From NCBI RefSeq assembly GCF_012928505.1, contig NZ_JABBJN010000003.1:173267-237266 (forward strand): 64,000 nucleotides of DNA. The letters run 5' to 3'. The notes beneath the pieces were generated by a model. The model had not been told where the DNA came from. It did no database searches and saw only the letters and a list, made by a program, of their open reading frames with translations. Shown here one piece after another: positions 8,986-17,608 of this stretch (within the stretch, counting starts at the first letter, position 1; every line of letters begins with the position of its first letter). This stretch comes from Achromobacter sp. Bel. Its GTDB lineage: Bacteria > Pseudomonadota > Gammaproteobacteria > Burkholderiales > Burkholderiaceae_B. The translations under genes were made by a program, and so were the position numbers.

Positions 8986-10119
8986 TCAGCGCTTTCGCAC
9001 CGCGGCGGCGTCCAGCGCGCCGATGCGGTTGCGGCCCAGCAGCCTGAGGGTATTGTCGAGCTCGGTGCGCAGGATCGCCAGGACTTCGTTCGCCCCGGCC
9101 GGCCCGCGACCCGCCAGGCCATATAGCGGCGCACGGCCCAGCAGCACGGCGCGCGCACCCAGCGCCACCGCCTTGGCGATATCGCTGCCGCGACGCACGC
9201 CGCCGTCCACCAGGACCTCTAGCGAGTGCCCGAGTTCCGCAGCCACCTCGGGCAGCACTTCCAGGGGGCACGGCGCGCTTTCCAGTTGACGGCCGCCGTG
9301 GTTGGACAGCACGATGCCGTCCACGCCGTGCGCCTGCGCGCGCCGCGCGTCGGCCAGGCCCTGAATGCCCTTGATCACGATGCGGCCGCGCCAGTGGCGC
9401 CGCAGCCAGGCCACGTCGTTCCAGCTTAGCGCCAGATCCATCTGCCGGCTTAGCGCAGAGGCCTGTTCAGTGATGTTCTCGCGCGCATTGGAGCTGACGG
9501 CCAGGTTCTTCAACTGCGGCCCGCCGTGGCGCAGCATTTGCCAGCACCAGCCCGGATGCGCCGCCAGATCCAGCAGCAGTTGGCGCGACGGCCGCAGCGG
9601 CAGCTTGAAGCCATTGCGCTTGTCGTGGTCGCGGTTGCCATGCACCGGCACGTCCACGGTCAAGAACAGCACCGTGTAGCCGTTCTGCCAGGCGCGGTCC
9701 ATCAGGTGTTCGGCGATGCGGCGGTCGCGCTGCACATACAGTTGCAGCCACAATTCGCCGGGCGTGGCGGCGCGTACGTCTTCCAGCAGCGAGGTCGACG
9801 CGGTCGACAGCACAAACGGCAAGCCCGCCTGATGCGCGGCGCGCGCCAGATGCACGTCGGCTTGCGGCCAGAAGAGCCCATTCAGGCCCGTCGGCCCCAC
9901 GATGGCGGGCATGGCGGCTGAGGCCCCCAGCACCGTGGCGTCCAGGCGGCAATCCGTCACGTCCACCAGCACGTCGGGGCGGAATTCCAGATCGGCGTAA
10001 GCCGCCCGGTTGCGGGCAAGGGTCAGACCGTCTTCCGCTCCGCCCTCCAGGTAATCAAACGCCAGCCGGGGCAGCCGCCTTTGCGCCTGCCGCCGGTAAT
10101 CCATCACGCTGGGAAGCAT
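8986..10119 (-). CDS. FMN-dependent alpha-hydroxy-acid dehydrogenase, mandelate-dehydrogenase-like
   Basis: The 377-residue protein belongs to the LldD/MdlB/glycolate oxidase TIM-barrel family, which oxidises (S)-2-hydroxy acids to 2-oxo acids with FMN. FDYLEGGAEDGLTLARNR near the N-terminus, GPTGLNGLFWPQAD and PFVLSTASTSLLEDV are closest, from memory, to (S)-mandelate dehydrogenase. IVIKGIQGL carries the catalytic lysine and LSNHGGRQLE the active-site histidine and arginine. VDGGVRRGSDIAKAVALGA binds the FMN phosphate. It is divergent from the operon at 10478, whose first gene oxidises the other hydroxy-acid class, so both may serve one substrate family. The substrate could be lactate, mandelate or another 2-hydroxy acid. 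Confidence 0.88.
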   Translation of the reverse strand: MLPSVMDYRRQAQRRLPRLAFDYLEGGAEDGLTLARNRAAYADLEFRPDVLVDVTDCRLDATVLGASAAMPAIVGPTGLNGLFWPQADVHLARAAHQAGLPFVLSTASTSLLEDVRAATPGELWLQLYVQRDRRIAEHLMDRAWQNGYTVLFLTVDVPVHGNRDHDKRNGFKLPLRPSRQLLLDLAAHPGWCWQMLRHGGPQLKNLAVSSNARENITEQASALSRQMDLALSWNDVAWLRRHWRGRIVIKGIQGLADARRAQAHGVDGIVLSNHGGRQLESAPCPLEVLPEVAAELGHSLEVLVDGGVRRGSDIAKAVALGARAVLLGRAPLYGLAGRGPAGANEVLAILRTELDNTLRLLGRNRIGALDAAAVRKR

Positions 10120-10167
10120 GTCCTTCCTTGATTTGCAGGAGCCGAATAGAATTGCATTTCACACGAT

Positions 10168-10186
10168 ATGATTGTATTTCGATCAT
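10168..10186. promoter_or_regulatory. candidate operator in front of the hydroxy-acid dehydrogenase
   Basis: ATGAT (10168-10172) and ATCAT (10182-10186) form a small inverted repeat in an AT-rich stretch that stands out from the GC-rich surroundings. It lies 49 bases upstream of the start at 10119 on the minus strand. The binding protein is unknown; the IclR regulator at 17814 is one candidate. Confidence 0.3.
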
Positions 10187-10376
10187 TTTGAAAATCGCAA
10201 TCCGGGACAGCCACTAGGGGCGAATTCGGAGTGGCAAAGGGTGGACATGCGACGAGCCCTGGCCGGCAAAGCTTGGCAGAATGCGGGTCCGCAGCGTTCA
10301 AGGCAATCCGTTCACCCCCCGCGTCGTCTCGTATCAGACGGATTCATCCCTAGTACATACCCTAGAATCAATTGAA

Positions 10377-10417
10377 ATACGATTAATCAAATCGAAAAGA
10401 GATTTAAGTAATCGTAT
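10377..10417. promoter_or_regulatory. inverted repeat, candidate operator/promoter of the FAD-dehydrogenase/ABC operon
   Basis: ATACGATTA (10377-10385) and TAATCGTAT (10409-10417) form perfect 9-bp arms separated by 23 AT-rich bases, about 60 bases before the start at 10478. The rest of the 358-base divergent gap (10120-10477) holds no gene I can support. The two AT-rich islands at its ends are the likely promoters of the divergent transcripts. Confidence 0.45.
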
Positions 10418-10477
10418 GCTGTGCCTCAATGCGCTCGGATTTCCATCCATCTTCGAGCCCCATCGGGGACCACAGAC

Positions 10478-11905
10478 ATGACCAACGGCACGACCCTGCT
10501 AGACGCGTTGACCCAGGCCCTGGGCGCGGACGCCATCCTTCATTCCGATGCCGATACGGCCGGCTATACGGAAGACTGGCGCGGCCGGTACAAGGGCCCC
10601 GCGCTGTGTGTCGCCTTGCCGGGCAACACGCAGCAGGTCGCCGATATCGTCCGCCTGTGCAATACGCACGCCACGCCGGTGCTGCCGCAGGGCGGCAACA
10701 CCAGCCTGTGCGGCGGCGCGGTGCCTGACGCCGACGGCAAGCCACCGGTCATCGTGAACCTGGCGCGCATGCGCAAGATCCGCCGCGTCGACGCCGCCAA
10801 CAACTCCATGGAAGTCGAGGCCGGTTGCGTGCTGGCCACGGTGCAGCAGGCCGCGGCCGACGTTGGCCGCCTGTACCCCATCAGCCTGGGCGCCGAAGGC
10901 TCTTGCCAGATCGGCGGCACCATCGCCACCAACGCCGGCGGCACGGGCGTGCTGCGCTACGGCAACACGCGCGACAACATCCTGGGCCTGGAAGTGGTGC
11001 TGCCCGACGGCACCATCTGGAATGGCCTGACGGCGCTGCGCAAGAACAACACGGGCTTCGACCTTAAGCACCTGTTCATCGGCGCCGAAGGCACGATGGG
11101 CATCGTCACCGCCGCCGTGCTGAAGCTGCACCCGCTGCCCACGGCGCACGCCGTGGCCTGGCTGGCGCCGGACAGCCCGCAGGCGGCACTCGAGATCCTG
11201 GGCCTGTTCCAGCGCGCTTGCGGCTCACGCCTGTCGGCCTTTGAAATGATCGACAGCAACCAGCTGGACATCGTGATGGCGCACGTGCCGGATCGCAAGA
11301 ATCCGCTGGCCGGCGCGCATCCCTGGCATGTGCTGGTGGAACTGTCCGACACCGGCAACGGCCCTGAACTGCAAGACCTGCTGCAGCAGATCCTGGAACA
11401 AGCTTCCGAGCTGGGCCTGCTGCACGACGCCGTCGTGGCCAGCAATGACACCCAGCGCGCCGCGCTCTGGGAAGTGCGCCACAGCGTGTCCGAAGGCAAC
11501 AAGAAGGCCGGCGTGGGCCTCACCACCGACAGCGCCGTGCCGGTCGCCAGCGTGCCGCATTTCATTGAAGCGGCCACTGCCGCCGTGCGCCGCCTGGTGC
11601 CGGGCCTGCCTGTGCTGATCGTGGCCCACCTGGGCGACGGCAACGTGCACTTCATCCCGTTCTTCACGTTCGACGCCTGGAACGCCGTGCCCGAGCGCGA
11701 CGCGATGGCCGCCGATATCCGCCGCGCCGTCAACGACGTGGCCGACGCGCTGGGCGGCACCTTCAGCGCCGAACACGGCGTGGGCCGCACGTCGCTGGCC
11801 GAAATGGCGCACTACAAGTCGCCCGTCGAACTGGCGATGATGCGCACCCTGAAGTCCACCTTCGATCCCGCCAACCTTTTCAACCCCGGCCGCTTGCTGC
11901 CTTGA
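10478..11905 (+). CDS. FAD-binding oxidoreductase, GlcD/D-2-hydroxy-acid dehydrogenase family
   Basis: The 475-residue protein has the VAO-type FAD fold. The FAD segment QGGNTSLCGGAVPD near residues 69-82 and CQIGGTIATNAGGTGVLRYG near 145 bind the cofactor. The C-terminal domain ends with LGDGNVHF and AEHGVGRTSLAEM, which hold the metal and substrate residues of the D-lactate/D-2-hydroxyglutarate dehydrogenase group. It probably oxidises a D-2-hydroxy acid. An in-frame codon at 10421 is open upstream, but ATG 10478 fits the family start. It heads an operon with an ABC importer and a DapA-type lyase, so the hydroxy acid may be imported or generated by these partners. Confidence 0.85.
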   Translation: MTNGTTLLDALTQALGADAILHSDADTAGYTEDWRGRYKGPALCVALPGNTQQVADIVRLCNTHATPVLPQGGNTSLCGGAVPDADGKPPVIVNLARMRKIRRVDAANNSMEVEAGCVLATVQQAAADVGRLYPISLGAEGSCQIGGTIATNAGGTGVLRYGNTRDNILGLEVVLPDGTIWNGLTALRKNNTGFDLKHLFIGAEGTMGIVTAAVLKLHPLPTAHAVAWLAPDSPQAALEILGLFQRACGSRLSAFEMIDSNQLDIVMAHVPDRKNPLAGAHPWHVLVELSDTGNGPELQDLLQQILEQASELGLLHDAVVASNDTQRAALWEVRHSVSEGNKKAGVGLTTDSAVPVASVPHFIEAATAAVRRLVPGLPVLIVAHLGDGNVHFIPFFTFDAWNAVPERDAMAADIRRAVNDVADALGGTFSAEHGVGRTSLAEMAHYKSPVELAMMRTLKSTFDPANLFNPGRLLP

Positions 11906-11954
11906 GCCGTCGTTCTTGATCCGTCGTCCCTGACCCGACCCGCAGGAGTCTTCC

Positions 11955-13037
11955 ATGAAATCGACCTCCCACAACGCTTCGCGCCGCAGCGCGCTCAAGA
12001 CCGTTGCCGCCGGCGCCGCCGCGCTGGCGATGCCCATGATCTGGACGCCGTCGCGCGCGGCGTCCAAGCGCATCGTCGTGCGCGACGACGGCGGCATCTA
12101 TAGCAAGGCGTATGGCGCCGTGTTCTATAAGCCATTCACGGAAGCCACCGGCATCCAGGTCGTGGGCGTGCAGGCCAACGCCGAGCCCACGGCGCAGATC
12201 CGCAGCATGGTGGACACCGGCAACTACACCTGGGACATGGCCAAGATCAGCCAGCCCGCCATCCTGATGCTGACCGAAGGCGGCAAGGTGTACCTGGAAA
12301 AGCACGGCCTGGAATCCGATCCGGTCGTGGCCACCATTCCCAAGCAATACATGTCGCCTTACGGCGTGGGCAACAACGTCTACAGCACCGTGCTGGCCTA
12401 CCGCACGGACGCGTTCAAGGGCCGCCGCGCTCCGGCCTCGTGGGCCGACTTCTGGAACGTGAAGGACATCCCCGGCCGCCGCGGCCTGCGCAAGCACCCG
12501 TTCGACACCATCGAAGAGGCGCTGATGGCCGACGGCGTGCCGACAGACAAGGTCTACCCCTGCGACATCGACCGCGCGCTGGCCAGCCTGGACAAGGTCA
12601 AGCCGTCCGTGGACGTGTGGTGGAACACGGGCGCGCAGGTCGAACAGATGCTGGGTTCGGGCGAAGTCGACATGATCGCGACGTGGGTGTCGCGCGCGCA
12701 ATCGGCGATTGCCAACGGCGCGCCGGTGCAGATCGTCTGGGACCAGAACATCTGGGGCTGCGACAACTGGTCCATCCTGAAAGGCACGCCCAACGCCGAC
12801 GCCTGCCGCGAATTCATCAAGTTCGCATCCGACCCCAAGCGCCAGGCTGCGCTGATCGAATTCTTCGCCGCCGGCGTCACGCAACCCGCCGCCTTCGACT
12901 ACATCAAGGCCGACGTGGCGCGCAACTGCCCGACCCACCCCGACAATATCAAGACCGGCCTGCACATCAACGCGGCGTACTGGCTGGACAAGCAGCGCGA
13001 CGTGCTCGAGCGCTTCAACGGCTGGGTCCTGAAGTAA
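11955..13037 (+). CDS. ABC transporter substrate-binding protein, PotD/spermidine-putrescine-type family
   Basis: The 360-residue protein starts with a twin-arginine-like signal: SRRSALK at about residues 10-16, then an Ala-rich hydrophobic stretch, with cleavage likely after PSRAA. The mature part has the periplasmic type II binding fold of the PotD/iron/thiamine group (SPYGVGNNVYSTVLAYRTDAF, then APASWADFWNVKDIPGRRGL). Its ATPase and fused permease follow with gaps of 11 and 4 bases. Close relatives bind polyamines, amino acids or organic acids. With a FAD 2-hydroxy-acid dehydrogenase and a DapA-type lyase next door, an organic acid is the more likely cargo (inference). Confidence 0.87.
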   Translation: MKSTSHNASRRSALKTVAAGAAALAMPMIWTPSRAASKRIVVRDDGGIYSKAYGAVFYKPFTEATGIQVVGVQANAEPTAQIRSMVDTGNYTWDMAKISQPAILMLTEGGKVYLEKHGLESDPVVATIPKQYMSPYGVGNNVYSTVLAYRTDAFKGRRAPASWADFWNVKDIPGRRGLRKHPFDTIEEALMADGVPTDKVYPCDIDRALASLDKVKPSVDVWWNTGAQVEQMLGSGEVDMIATWVSRAQSAIANGAPVQIVWDQNIWGCDNWSILKGTPNADACREFIKFASDPKRQAALIEFFAAGVTQPAAFDYIKADVARNCPTHPDNIKTGLHINAAYWLDKQRDVLERFNGWVLK

Positions 13038-13048
13038 TTCTTTCCTGA

Positions 13049-14137
13049 ATGAACACCATGTCTTCTTCCAATCTGCAAATCTCGGGCCTGGGCAAACGCT
13101 ACGGCGACTTCGTCGCCCTGGCGCCCACGCACCTGGACGTCGCCCGCGGCGAGTTCCTGACCCTGCTGGGTCCGTCAGGCTCCGGCAAGACCACCCTGCT
13201 GAGCCTGATCGCAGGCCTGGCGCAGCCCGACGAGGGCCGCGTGCTGATCGACGGCGCCGACGTCACCTACGGCGCGCCGTATGAACGGGATATCGGCATG
13301 GTGTTCCAGAACTATGCGCTGTTCCCGCACATGAGCATCGAGGAGAACATCGCGTTCCCCTTGAAGATGCGCAAGGTGCCGGCGGCTGAGGCGCGTCGCC
13401 GCGCCCACGAAGCGCTGGAGATGGTGCGCCTGCCGCATGTGGCGTCGCGCCTGCCGCGCGAACTCTCCGGCGGCCAGCAGCAGCGCATCGCACTGGCGCG
13501 CTGCATGGTCTATCGCCCGGCCATCATCCTGATGGACGAGCCGCTGGGCGCGCTGGACAAGAAGCTGCGCGACCAGATGCAGCTTGAGATCAAGCGCATC
13601 CACCGCGAACTGGGCACCACCATCGTGTACGTGACGCACGACCAGGAAGAGGCCATGACCATGTCCGACCGCATCTGCCTGATGAACGGCGGCGCGATCG
13701 AACAGCTGGGCACGCCGGCCGACCTGTACTTCCGCCCCCGCACGCTGTTCGTCGCCGACTTCCTGGGCGAATCGAACCTGCTGCAAGGCGAAGTCGCATC
13801 GGTGGACGGCGACACGCTGACGGTCAAACTGGCCCACCAGGGCGTGACCGGACAGGCGCTGTCCAACGGCGCCCCTATCCAGGCCGGCCAGAAAGTCACG
13901 GTAATGCTGCGCCCGCAGAACCTGCGCGTGGGCACCGCCGGCCCGGGCCTGACCGGCAAGCTGCTGGACGTGATGGTGACGGGCAGCCTGACCAAGCTGT
14001 ATCTGGATTCGGGCGTGACGGATGCCGCGCCGATCGTCGTGGCCTACCCCACGCAGCGCCAGGCCGAGCAATACGCGATCGGCCAGCCGCTGACGGTCAG
14101 TTGGCAAGCCGCGGACGCGGTGGCCATTGCGGAGTGA
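13049..14137 (+). CDS. ABC transporter ATP-binding protein (PotA-like, with TOBE domain)
   Basis: The 362-residue cytoplasmic ATPase powers the importer encoded around it. Walker A is GPSGSGKTT (41-49), the Q-loop lies in GMVFQNYALFPHMS, the signature is [13 protein letters not shown], Walker B is IILMDEPLGALD, and the switch histidine is in VTHDQEEAMTM. Residues from about 285 form a TOBE-type regulatory domain, as in PotA/MalK/UgpC. A second ATG three codons in (13058) is an equally good start. The permease gene begins five bases after its stop codon. Confidence 0.92.
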   Translation: MNTMSSSNLQISGLGKRYGDFVALAPTHLDVARGEFLTLLGPSGSGKTTLLSLIAGLAQPDEGRVLIDGADVTYGAPYERDIGMVFQNYALFPHMSIEENIAFPLKMRKVPAAEARRRAHEALEMVRLPHVASRLPRELSGGQQQRIALARCMVYRPAIILMDEPLGALDKKLRDQMQLEIKRIHRELGTTIVYVTHDQEEAMTMSDRICLMNGGAIEQLGTPADLYFRPRTLFVADFLGESNLLQGEVASVDGDTLTVKLAHQGVTGQALSNGAPIQAGQKVTVMLRPQNLRVGTAGPGLTGKLLDVMVTGSLTKLYLDSGVTDAAPIVVAYPTQRQAEQYAIGQPLTVSWQAADAVAIAE

Positions 14138-14141
14138 ACGC

Positions 14142-15917
14142 ATGACAACCCTTGCCCATCCCCGCAAGCGCATGAGCGCGGGCCGCCGCCATTTCCTGAT
14201 GGCGGCCCCGCTGGTCGTACTGCTGCTGGTGCTGCTGATCTACCCGGTCGGCCAGCTGCTGTTGCTAAGTTTCGTCGGCGAACAAGGCTTCAGCCTGGCG
14301 CAATACCACCGGCTGTTCGAATCGTCGGTGTACGTGAACGTGCTGCTAATCACGTTGAAGATCTCGTTGTGGACGACGTTCTTCTCGGTGGTGGCGGGCT
14401 ACCCCGTGGCCTACCTGATCTCCAGCCTGTCGGCCAAGCGCAAGACGTCGCTGCTGTTCTGGGTGTTGCTGTCGTTCTGGACCAGCTTCCTGGTGCGCAC
14501 CTTCGCCTGGGTAGTGCTGCTGGGCCGCAACGGCGTGGTCAACCAGCTGCTGCAGGCACTCGGCATCCTGGATGCGCCGGCCAACCTGCTCTACAACTTC
14601 GGCAGCGTGCTGGTCGGCATGGTGCATGCGCTGATGCCGCTGGCGGTACTGACGATGCTGTCCGTCATGGAGAACATCGACCGCAACCTGCCGCGCGCCG
14701 CGTCCACGCTGGGCGCGCGCCCCGGCACGGCGTTCTGGAAGATCTACTTCCCGCTATCGATGCCGGGCGTGGCGGCCGCCGCCATCATGGTGTTCGTGAC
14801 GGCTATCGGCTTCTTCATCACGCCCGCGCTGCTAGGCGGACGCAAGGAAACGATGATCACGCAGATCATCATCGACCAGATCCAGCAGACCATGAACTGG
14901 GAGTTCGCAGGCGCGGTGTCGGTGTTGCTGCTGGTAGTGGTGCTGGTGGTCTTCGCCATCTACGACAAGGTGCTGGGCCTGTCCACCATGACGGGCGGCG
15001 CGTCCACCCGCGTGCGTGCGTCCGGCCGCGAAAGCCTGTCGCGCCGCGCGGGCGACGCGGTGCTGACCGTGCTGGCCAACGTATCCGACGCGCTGTTCGC
15101 GCTGCTGCCCAAGCGGCTGCGCCGCTCGGTGTCAGGCACCGGGCAGTCCCGCACCTTGTGGTGGATCGTGCTTGGCGTGCTGGCCTTCCTGAGCGCCCCC
15201 GCGTTCCTGATGATCCCGCTGTCGTTCGATTCGGGCTCCGGCCTGACGTGGCCGCCCAAGGGCTTTTCGCTGCAGTGGTACGAACAGATGTTCACCTCGC
15301 CCGTGTGGATGCAGGCGATCACCCGTTCGTTGATCGTGGGCGTGGGCACCGGCCTGCTGGCCATGCTGATCGGCACGCCCGCCGCCTTCCTGCTGGTGCG
15401 CGCCAACATGCGCGGCAAGTCGGCGATGCTGGCTTTCGTGCTGTCGCCCATTGTCGTGCCCCGCATGATCATCGCCGTGGGCATGTTCTATTTCTTCGCC
15501 CGCGTCGGCCTCGTGGGCTCCACCATCGGCCTGATCCTGGCGCACACGGTCGTCGCCGTGCCTTACGTGGTAATCACCATGATGGCGGTGCTGCGCAACT
15601 ACGACACGCGCCTGGACCTGGCCGCGCAAAGCCTGGGCGCAGGCCCCTGGGCCACGCTGCGCTTCGTGACCTTCCCCATCCTGGGGGCCGGCCTGATGTC
15701 GTCGTTCCTGTTCGCGTTCGCGACCTCGTTCGATGAACTGACGATTGCGCTGTTCGCCTCGGGCGGCCTGAACGCCACCTTGCCCAAGCAGTTCTGGGAC
15801 GAAGTGACACTGCAGATTTCTCCGGTGATCGCCGCCGTCTCCACGTGCCTGTTCATCTTCATTGCCGCGCTGATCTGGCTGGCCGACCGGCTGCGCCGCC
15901 GCAGCTTGGCCAACTGA
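14142..15917 (+). CDS. fused two-domain ABC permease (PotB-PotC-type in one chain)
   Basis: The 591-residue membrane protein carries two complete BPD_transp_1 permease modules. The first spans about residues 15-290 and has an EAA-type loop around RAASTLGARPGTAFWKIYFP. A basic cytoplasmic linker follows (about 290-340, SGRESLSRRAGDAVL and onwards). The second spans about 345-585 and has its EAA loop at DLAAQSLGAGPWATLRFVTFP. Most relatives encode PotB and PotC separately, so this is a fused heterodimer. The longer in-frame start at 14127 overlaps the ATPase gene. ATG 14142 follows GGAG by eight bases and was chosen. Confidence 0.88.
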   Translation: MTTLAHPRKRMSAGRRHFLMAAPLVVLLLVLLIYPVGQLLLLSFVGEQGFSLAQYHRLFESSVYVNVLLITLKISLWTTFFSVVAGYPVAYLISSLSAKRKTSLLFWVLLSFWTSFLVRTFAWVVLLGRNGVVNQLLQALGILDAPANLLYNFGSVLVGMVHALMPLAVLTMLSVMENIDRNLPRAASTLGARPGTAFWKIYFPLSMPGVAAAAIMVFVTAIGFFITPALLGGRKETMITQIIIDQIQQTMNWEFAGAVSVLLLVVVLVVFAIYDKVLGLSTMTGGASTRVRASGRESLSRRAGDAVLTVLANVSDALFALLPKRLRRSVSGTGQSRTLWWIVLGVLAFLSAPAFLMIPLSFDSGSGLTWPPKGFSLQWYEQMFTSPVWMQAITRSLIVGVGTGLLAMLIGTPAAFLLVRANMRGKSAMLAFVLSPIVVPRMIIAVGMFYFFARVGLVGSTIGLILAHTVVAVPYVVITMMAVLRNYDTRLDLAAQSLGAGPWATLRFVTFPILGAGLMSSFLFAFATSFDELTIALFASGGLNATLPKQFWDEVTLQISPVIAAVSTCLFIFIAALIWLADRLRRRSLAN

Positions 15918-15955
15918 TCCCATGCGCGCTTGTTTTACCTCTTAGGATTCGCAAC

Positions 15956-16861
15956 ATGCTGAACGCAACCCATCTTCACGGTGTCTTCCCCGCCATCCCG
16001 ACCCCGGTCAATGCGGACGACACCATCAACGTCCCGGCCGCCCGCGCGCTGATCGCCTACCTGCTCAAGCAAGGCATCGACGGCATCGTGCCGCTGGGCG
16101 GAACGGGCGAATACGGCGCCCTGCCGCGCGCCGAACGCATCCGCATGTGCAAGTTGACGGTGGAAGCCGTCGAAGGCCGCGTGCCGGTGATCCCCGGCGT
16201 GCTGGACCCCGGCTTCCACGACGCCCTGCAGGCCGGCCGCGAATTTGCCGAGGCCGGCGCCGACGCGCTGATGGTGCTGACCCCCTACTACACGACGCCG
16301 ACGCAAGCCGGCATCCGCGACTATTTCCTGCGCTACGCGGACGCTTCGCCGCTGCCCGTGATGATCTACGAGATCCCGTACCGCACCCGCATCGCGATCG
16401 CGCCGGAAGTGCTGCACGAACTGTCGCGCCACGAGAACATCATCGGGATGAAGGCGTGCAACACCGACATGTACCATTTCTTGCGTACGGTGGCGGGCGT
16501 TGACGAATCGTTCGCGGTGTTCAGCGGCGAAGACACGCTGCTGCCGGTACATATGGCCGCCGGCGCGCGCGGCGGCATCGTGGTGACGGCAAGCCTGTTG
16601 CCGACGGCGTGGCGGAAGGTCTACGCGCTGGCGGCCGAAGGGCGCACGCGCGAGTCGATGGCGTTGCATCGCCGGTTGATTCCGCTGATGAATCTGGCGT
16701 TTGCGGAAACGAATCCGGGACCGATGAAGTCAGTGATGGATATGATCGGCGTGAACGCGCCCGAAGTGCTGGATCCGTTGGTGGCGCCGGCCGATAACTT
16801 ACAGGCGGCGTTGCGGGCGGAGTTGGCGCCGTTGCTGGCGGAGTTCGAGGGAGTGGTTTAG
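15956..16861 (+). CDS. dihydrodipicolinate synthase/N-acetylneuraminate lyase (DapA) family aldolase
   Basis: The 301-residue TIM-barrel protein belongs to the class I aldolase/lyase family that forms a Schiff base with pyruvate or another 2-oxo acid. The carboxylate-binding segment is PLGGTGEYGAL instead of the usual GTTGE. The catalytic lysine lies in NIIGMKACNTD (about residue 163) and the tyrosine in YEIPYRT (DapA has YNVPGRT). These changes argue against housekeeping DapA and for a catabolic lyase or dehydratase acting on a hydroxylated 2-oxo acid. It is the last gene of the operon that begins at 10478 and is followed by a good terminator. Confidence 0.85.
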   Translation: MLNATHLHGVFPAIPTPVNADDTINVPAARALIAYLLKQGIDGIVPLGGTGEYGALPRAERIRMCKLTVEAVEGRVPVIPGVLDPGFHDALQAGREFAEAGADALMVLTPYYTTPTQAGIRDYFLRYADASPLPVMIYEIPYRTRIAIAPEVLHELSRHENIIGMKACNTDMYHFLRTVAGVDESFAVFSGEDTLLPVHMAAGARGGIVVTASLLPTAWRKVYALAAEGRTRESMALHRRLIPLMNLAFAETNPGPMKSVMDMIGVNAPEVLDPLVAPADNLQAALRAELAPLLAEFEGVV

Positions 16862-16901
16862 GGCGAGGGTTTCGGTTTTTTGGTTTTTGGTTTTTGGGGA
16901 A

Positions 16902-16930
16902 GGACTGCTTTTTGGCGGTCCTTTTTCTTT
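16902..16930 (+). terminator. intrinsic terminator of the 10478-16861 operon
   Basis: A stem GGACTGC/GCGGTCC (one G-T pair, loop of T residues) at 16902-16921 is followed by CTTTTTCTTT. It lies 40 bases after the last stop codon and fits a Rho-independent terminator on the plus strand. Confidence 0.75.
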
Positions 16931-16949
16931 GTTATTGGTTCTTCAGACG

Positions 16950-17109
16950 CCCGTCGTGGTGGTCCCCTGGGGGTGCGGGTCAACGATTGCGGTCCGGAGC
17001 CTTCGCTCCGGACGGCCCCATCGTCATCTTCGTCACTGCCTGCGGCAGTTCCTTCAGATTCCCTCGGGCTTATCGACTCCCCGCACCCCCAGGGGACCAC
17101 CACGACGGG
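16950..17109 (-). repeat. large cored palindrome, copy A (beta element)
   Basis: Perfect 30-bp arms (16950-16979 and 17080-17109) enclose a 100-base core. Read on the minus strand, the core begins near GAGTCGAT and contains CCCGAGGGAATCTGAAGG. It then has a small hairpin ACTGCC-GCA-GGCAGT, then ACGAAGATGACG, then a 9-bp hairpin GTCCGGAGC-GAAG-GCTCCGGAC, and ends CGCAATCGTTGA. Copies B and C share the core but have unrelated arms. It sits between convergent genes. Confidence 0.9.
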
Positions 17110-17191
17110 CTCGGGCAATGGCAATCTCACGTCGGCCGGGTAGGACGGCGTGCTTAGGGTTCCCTCCATCCGTGGTGGATGGTGGAGAATC

Positions 17192-17259
17192 TTGCGGTGC
17201 CCGCTCCCGGCCGGCCGCGCGGGCGGCCTTTGGGAGCTTACGCGTCGTCTTGCGTCGTG
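17192..17259 (-). repeat. REP-like hairpin element (alpha 1)
   Basis: On the minus strand it reads GACGCAAGACGACGCGTAAG, then an outer stem GCTCCC/GGGAGC around the inner hairpin GGCCGC-CCGC-GCGGCC, then a GGGC...CGCAAG tail. It precedes palindrome A by 82 bases in the same orientation. Similar units lie at 17489, 28459 and 38205. Confidence 0.8.
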
Positions 17260-17352
17260 TTGGATTTCGCTTCGCGCGTGGGTGGCGTTGTTCGTATGGG
17301 CAGGCTCGTCGGACAAGCGATGGTGCTGAAGCACACGACGGTCTCCCTATTA

Positions 17353-17413
17353 GACGGGTGGCGCGCGTACGGGTCTCAATCAGCACGCAGCTGTCTGTCG
17401 CGCGCCACCCGTC
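17353..17413. repeat. palindrome with 15-bp perfect arms, no conserved core
   Basis: Arms GACGGGTGGCGCGCG (17353-17367) and CGCGCGCCACCCGTC (17399-17413) flank a 31-base loop. The arm sequence resembles part of the arms of palindrome B nearby. It lies midway between the two oppositely oriented composite repeats in this gap. Confidence 0.8.
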
Positions 17414-17488
17414 GCTCCACCTCCCCCACCTGACGGCGGGGCTCAATAGAAAATCCATCACGGAAAGCGCGCAAGCGACCATCGCACC

Positions 17489-17555
17489 CACGCATCACCG
17501 ACGCGTATGCCGAATGCGGCCGCCTGCGCGGCCGCATTCGGCGGGCCCCGAAAAT
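17489..17555 (+). repeat. REP-like hairpin element (alpha 4)
   Basis: A diverged 5' part (ACGCATCACCGACGCGTATG) resembles the other copies. The outer stem is GCCGAATGC/GCATTCGGC (17509-17517 and 17534-17542) around GGCCGC-CTGC-GCGGCC, followed by GGGCCCCG. It stands 53 bases before palindrome B, in the same order as the other pairs. Confidence 0.7.
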
Positions 17556-17608
17556 CTCGTCAGTAAACGCCGCTCTAGCAGCGCGCGAACCCAGACGGCG
17601 CAGCTCGT

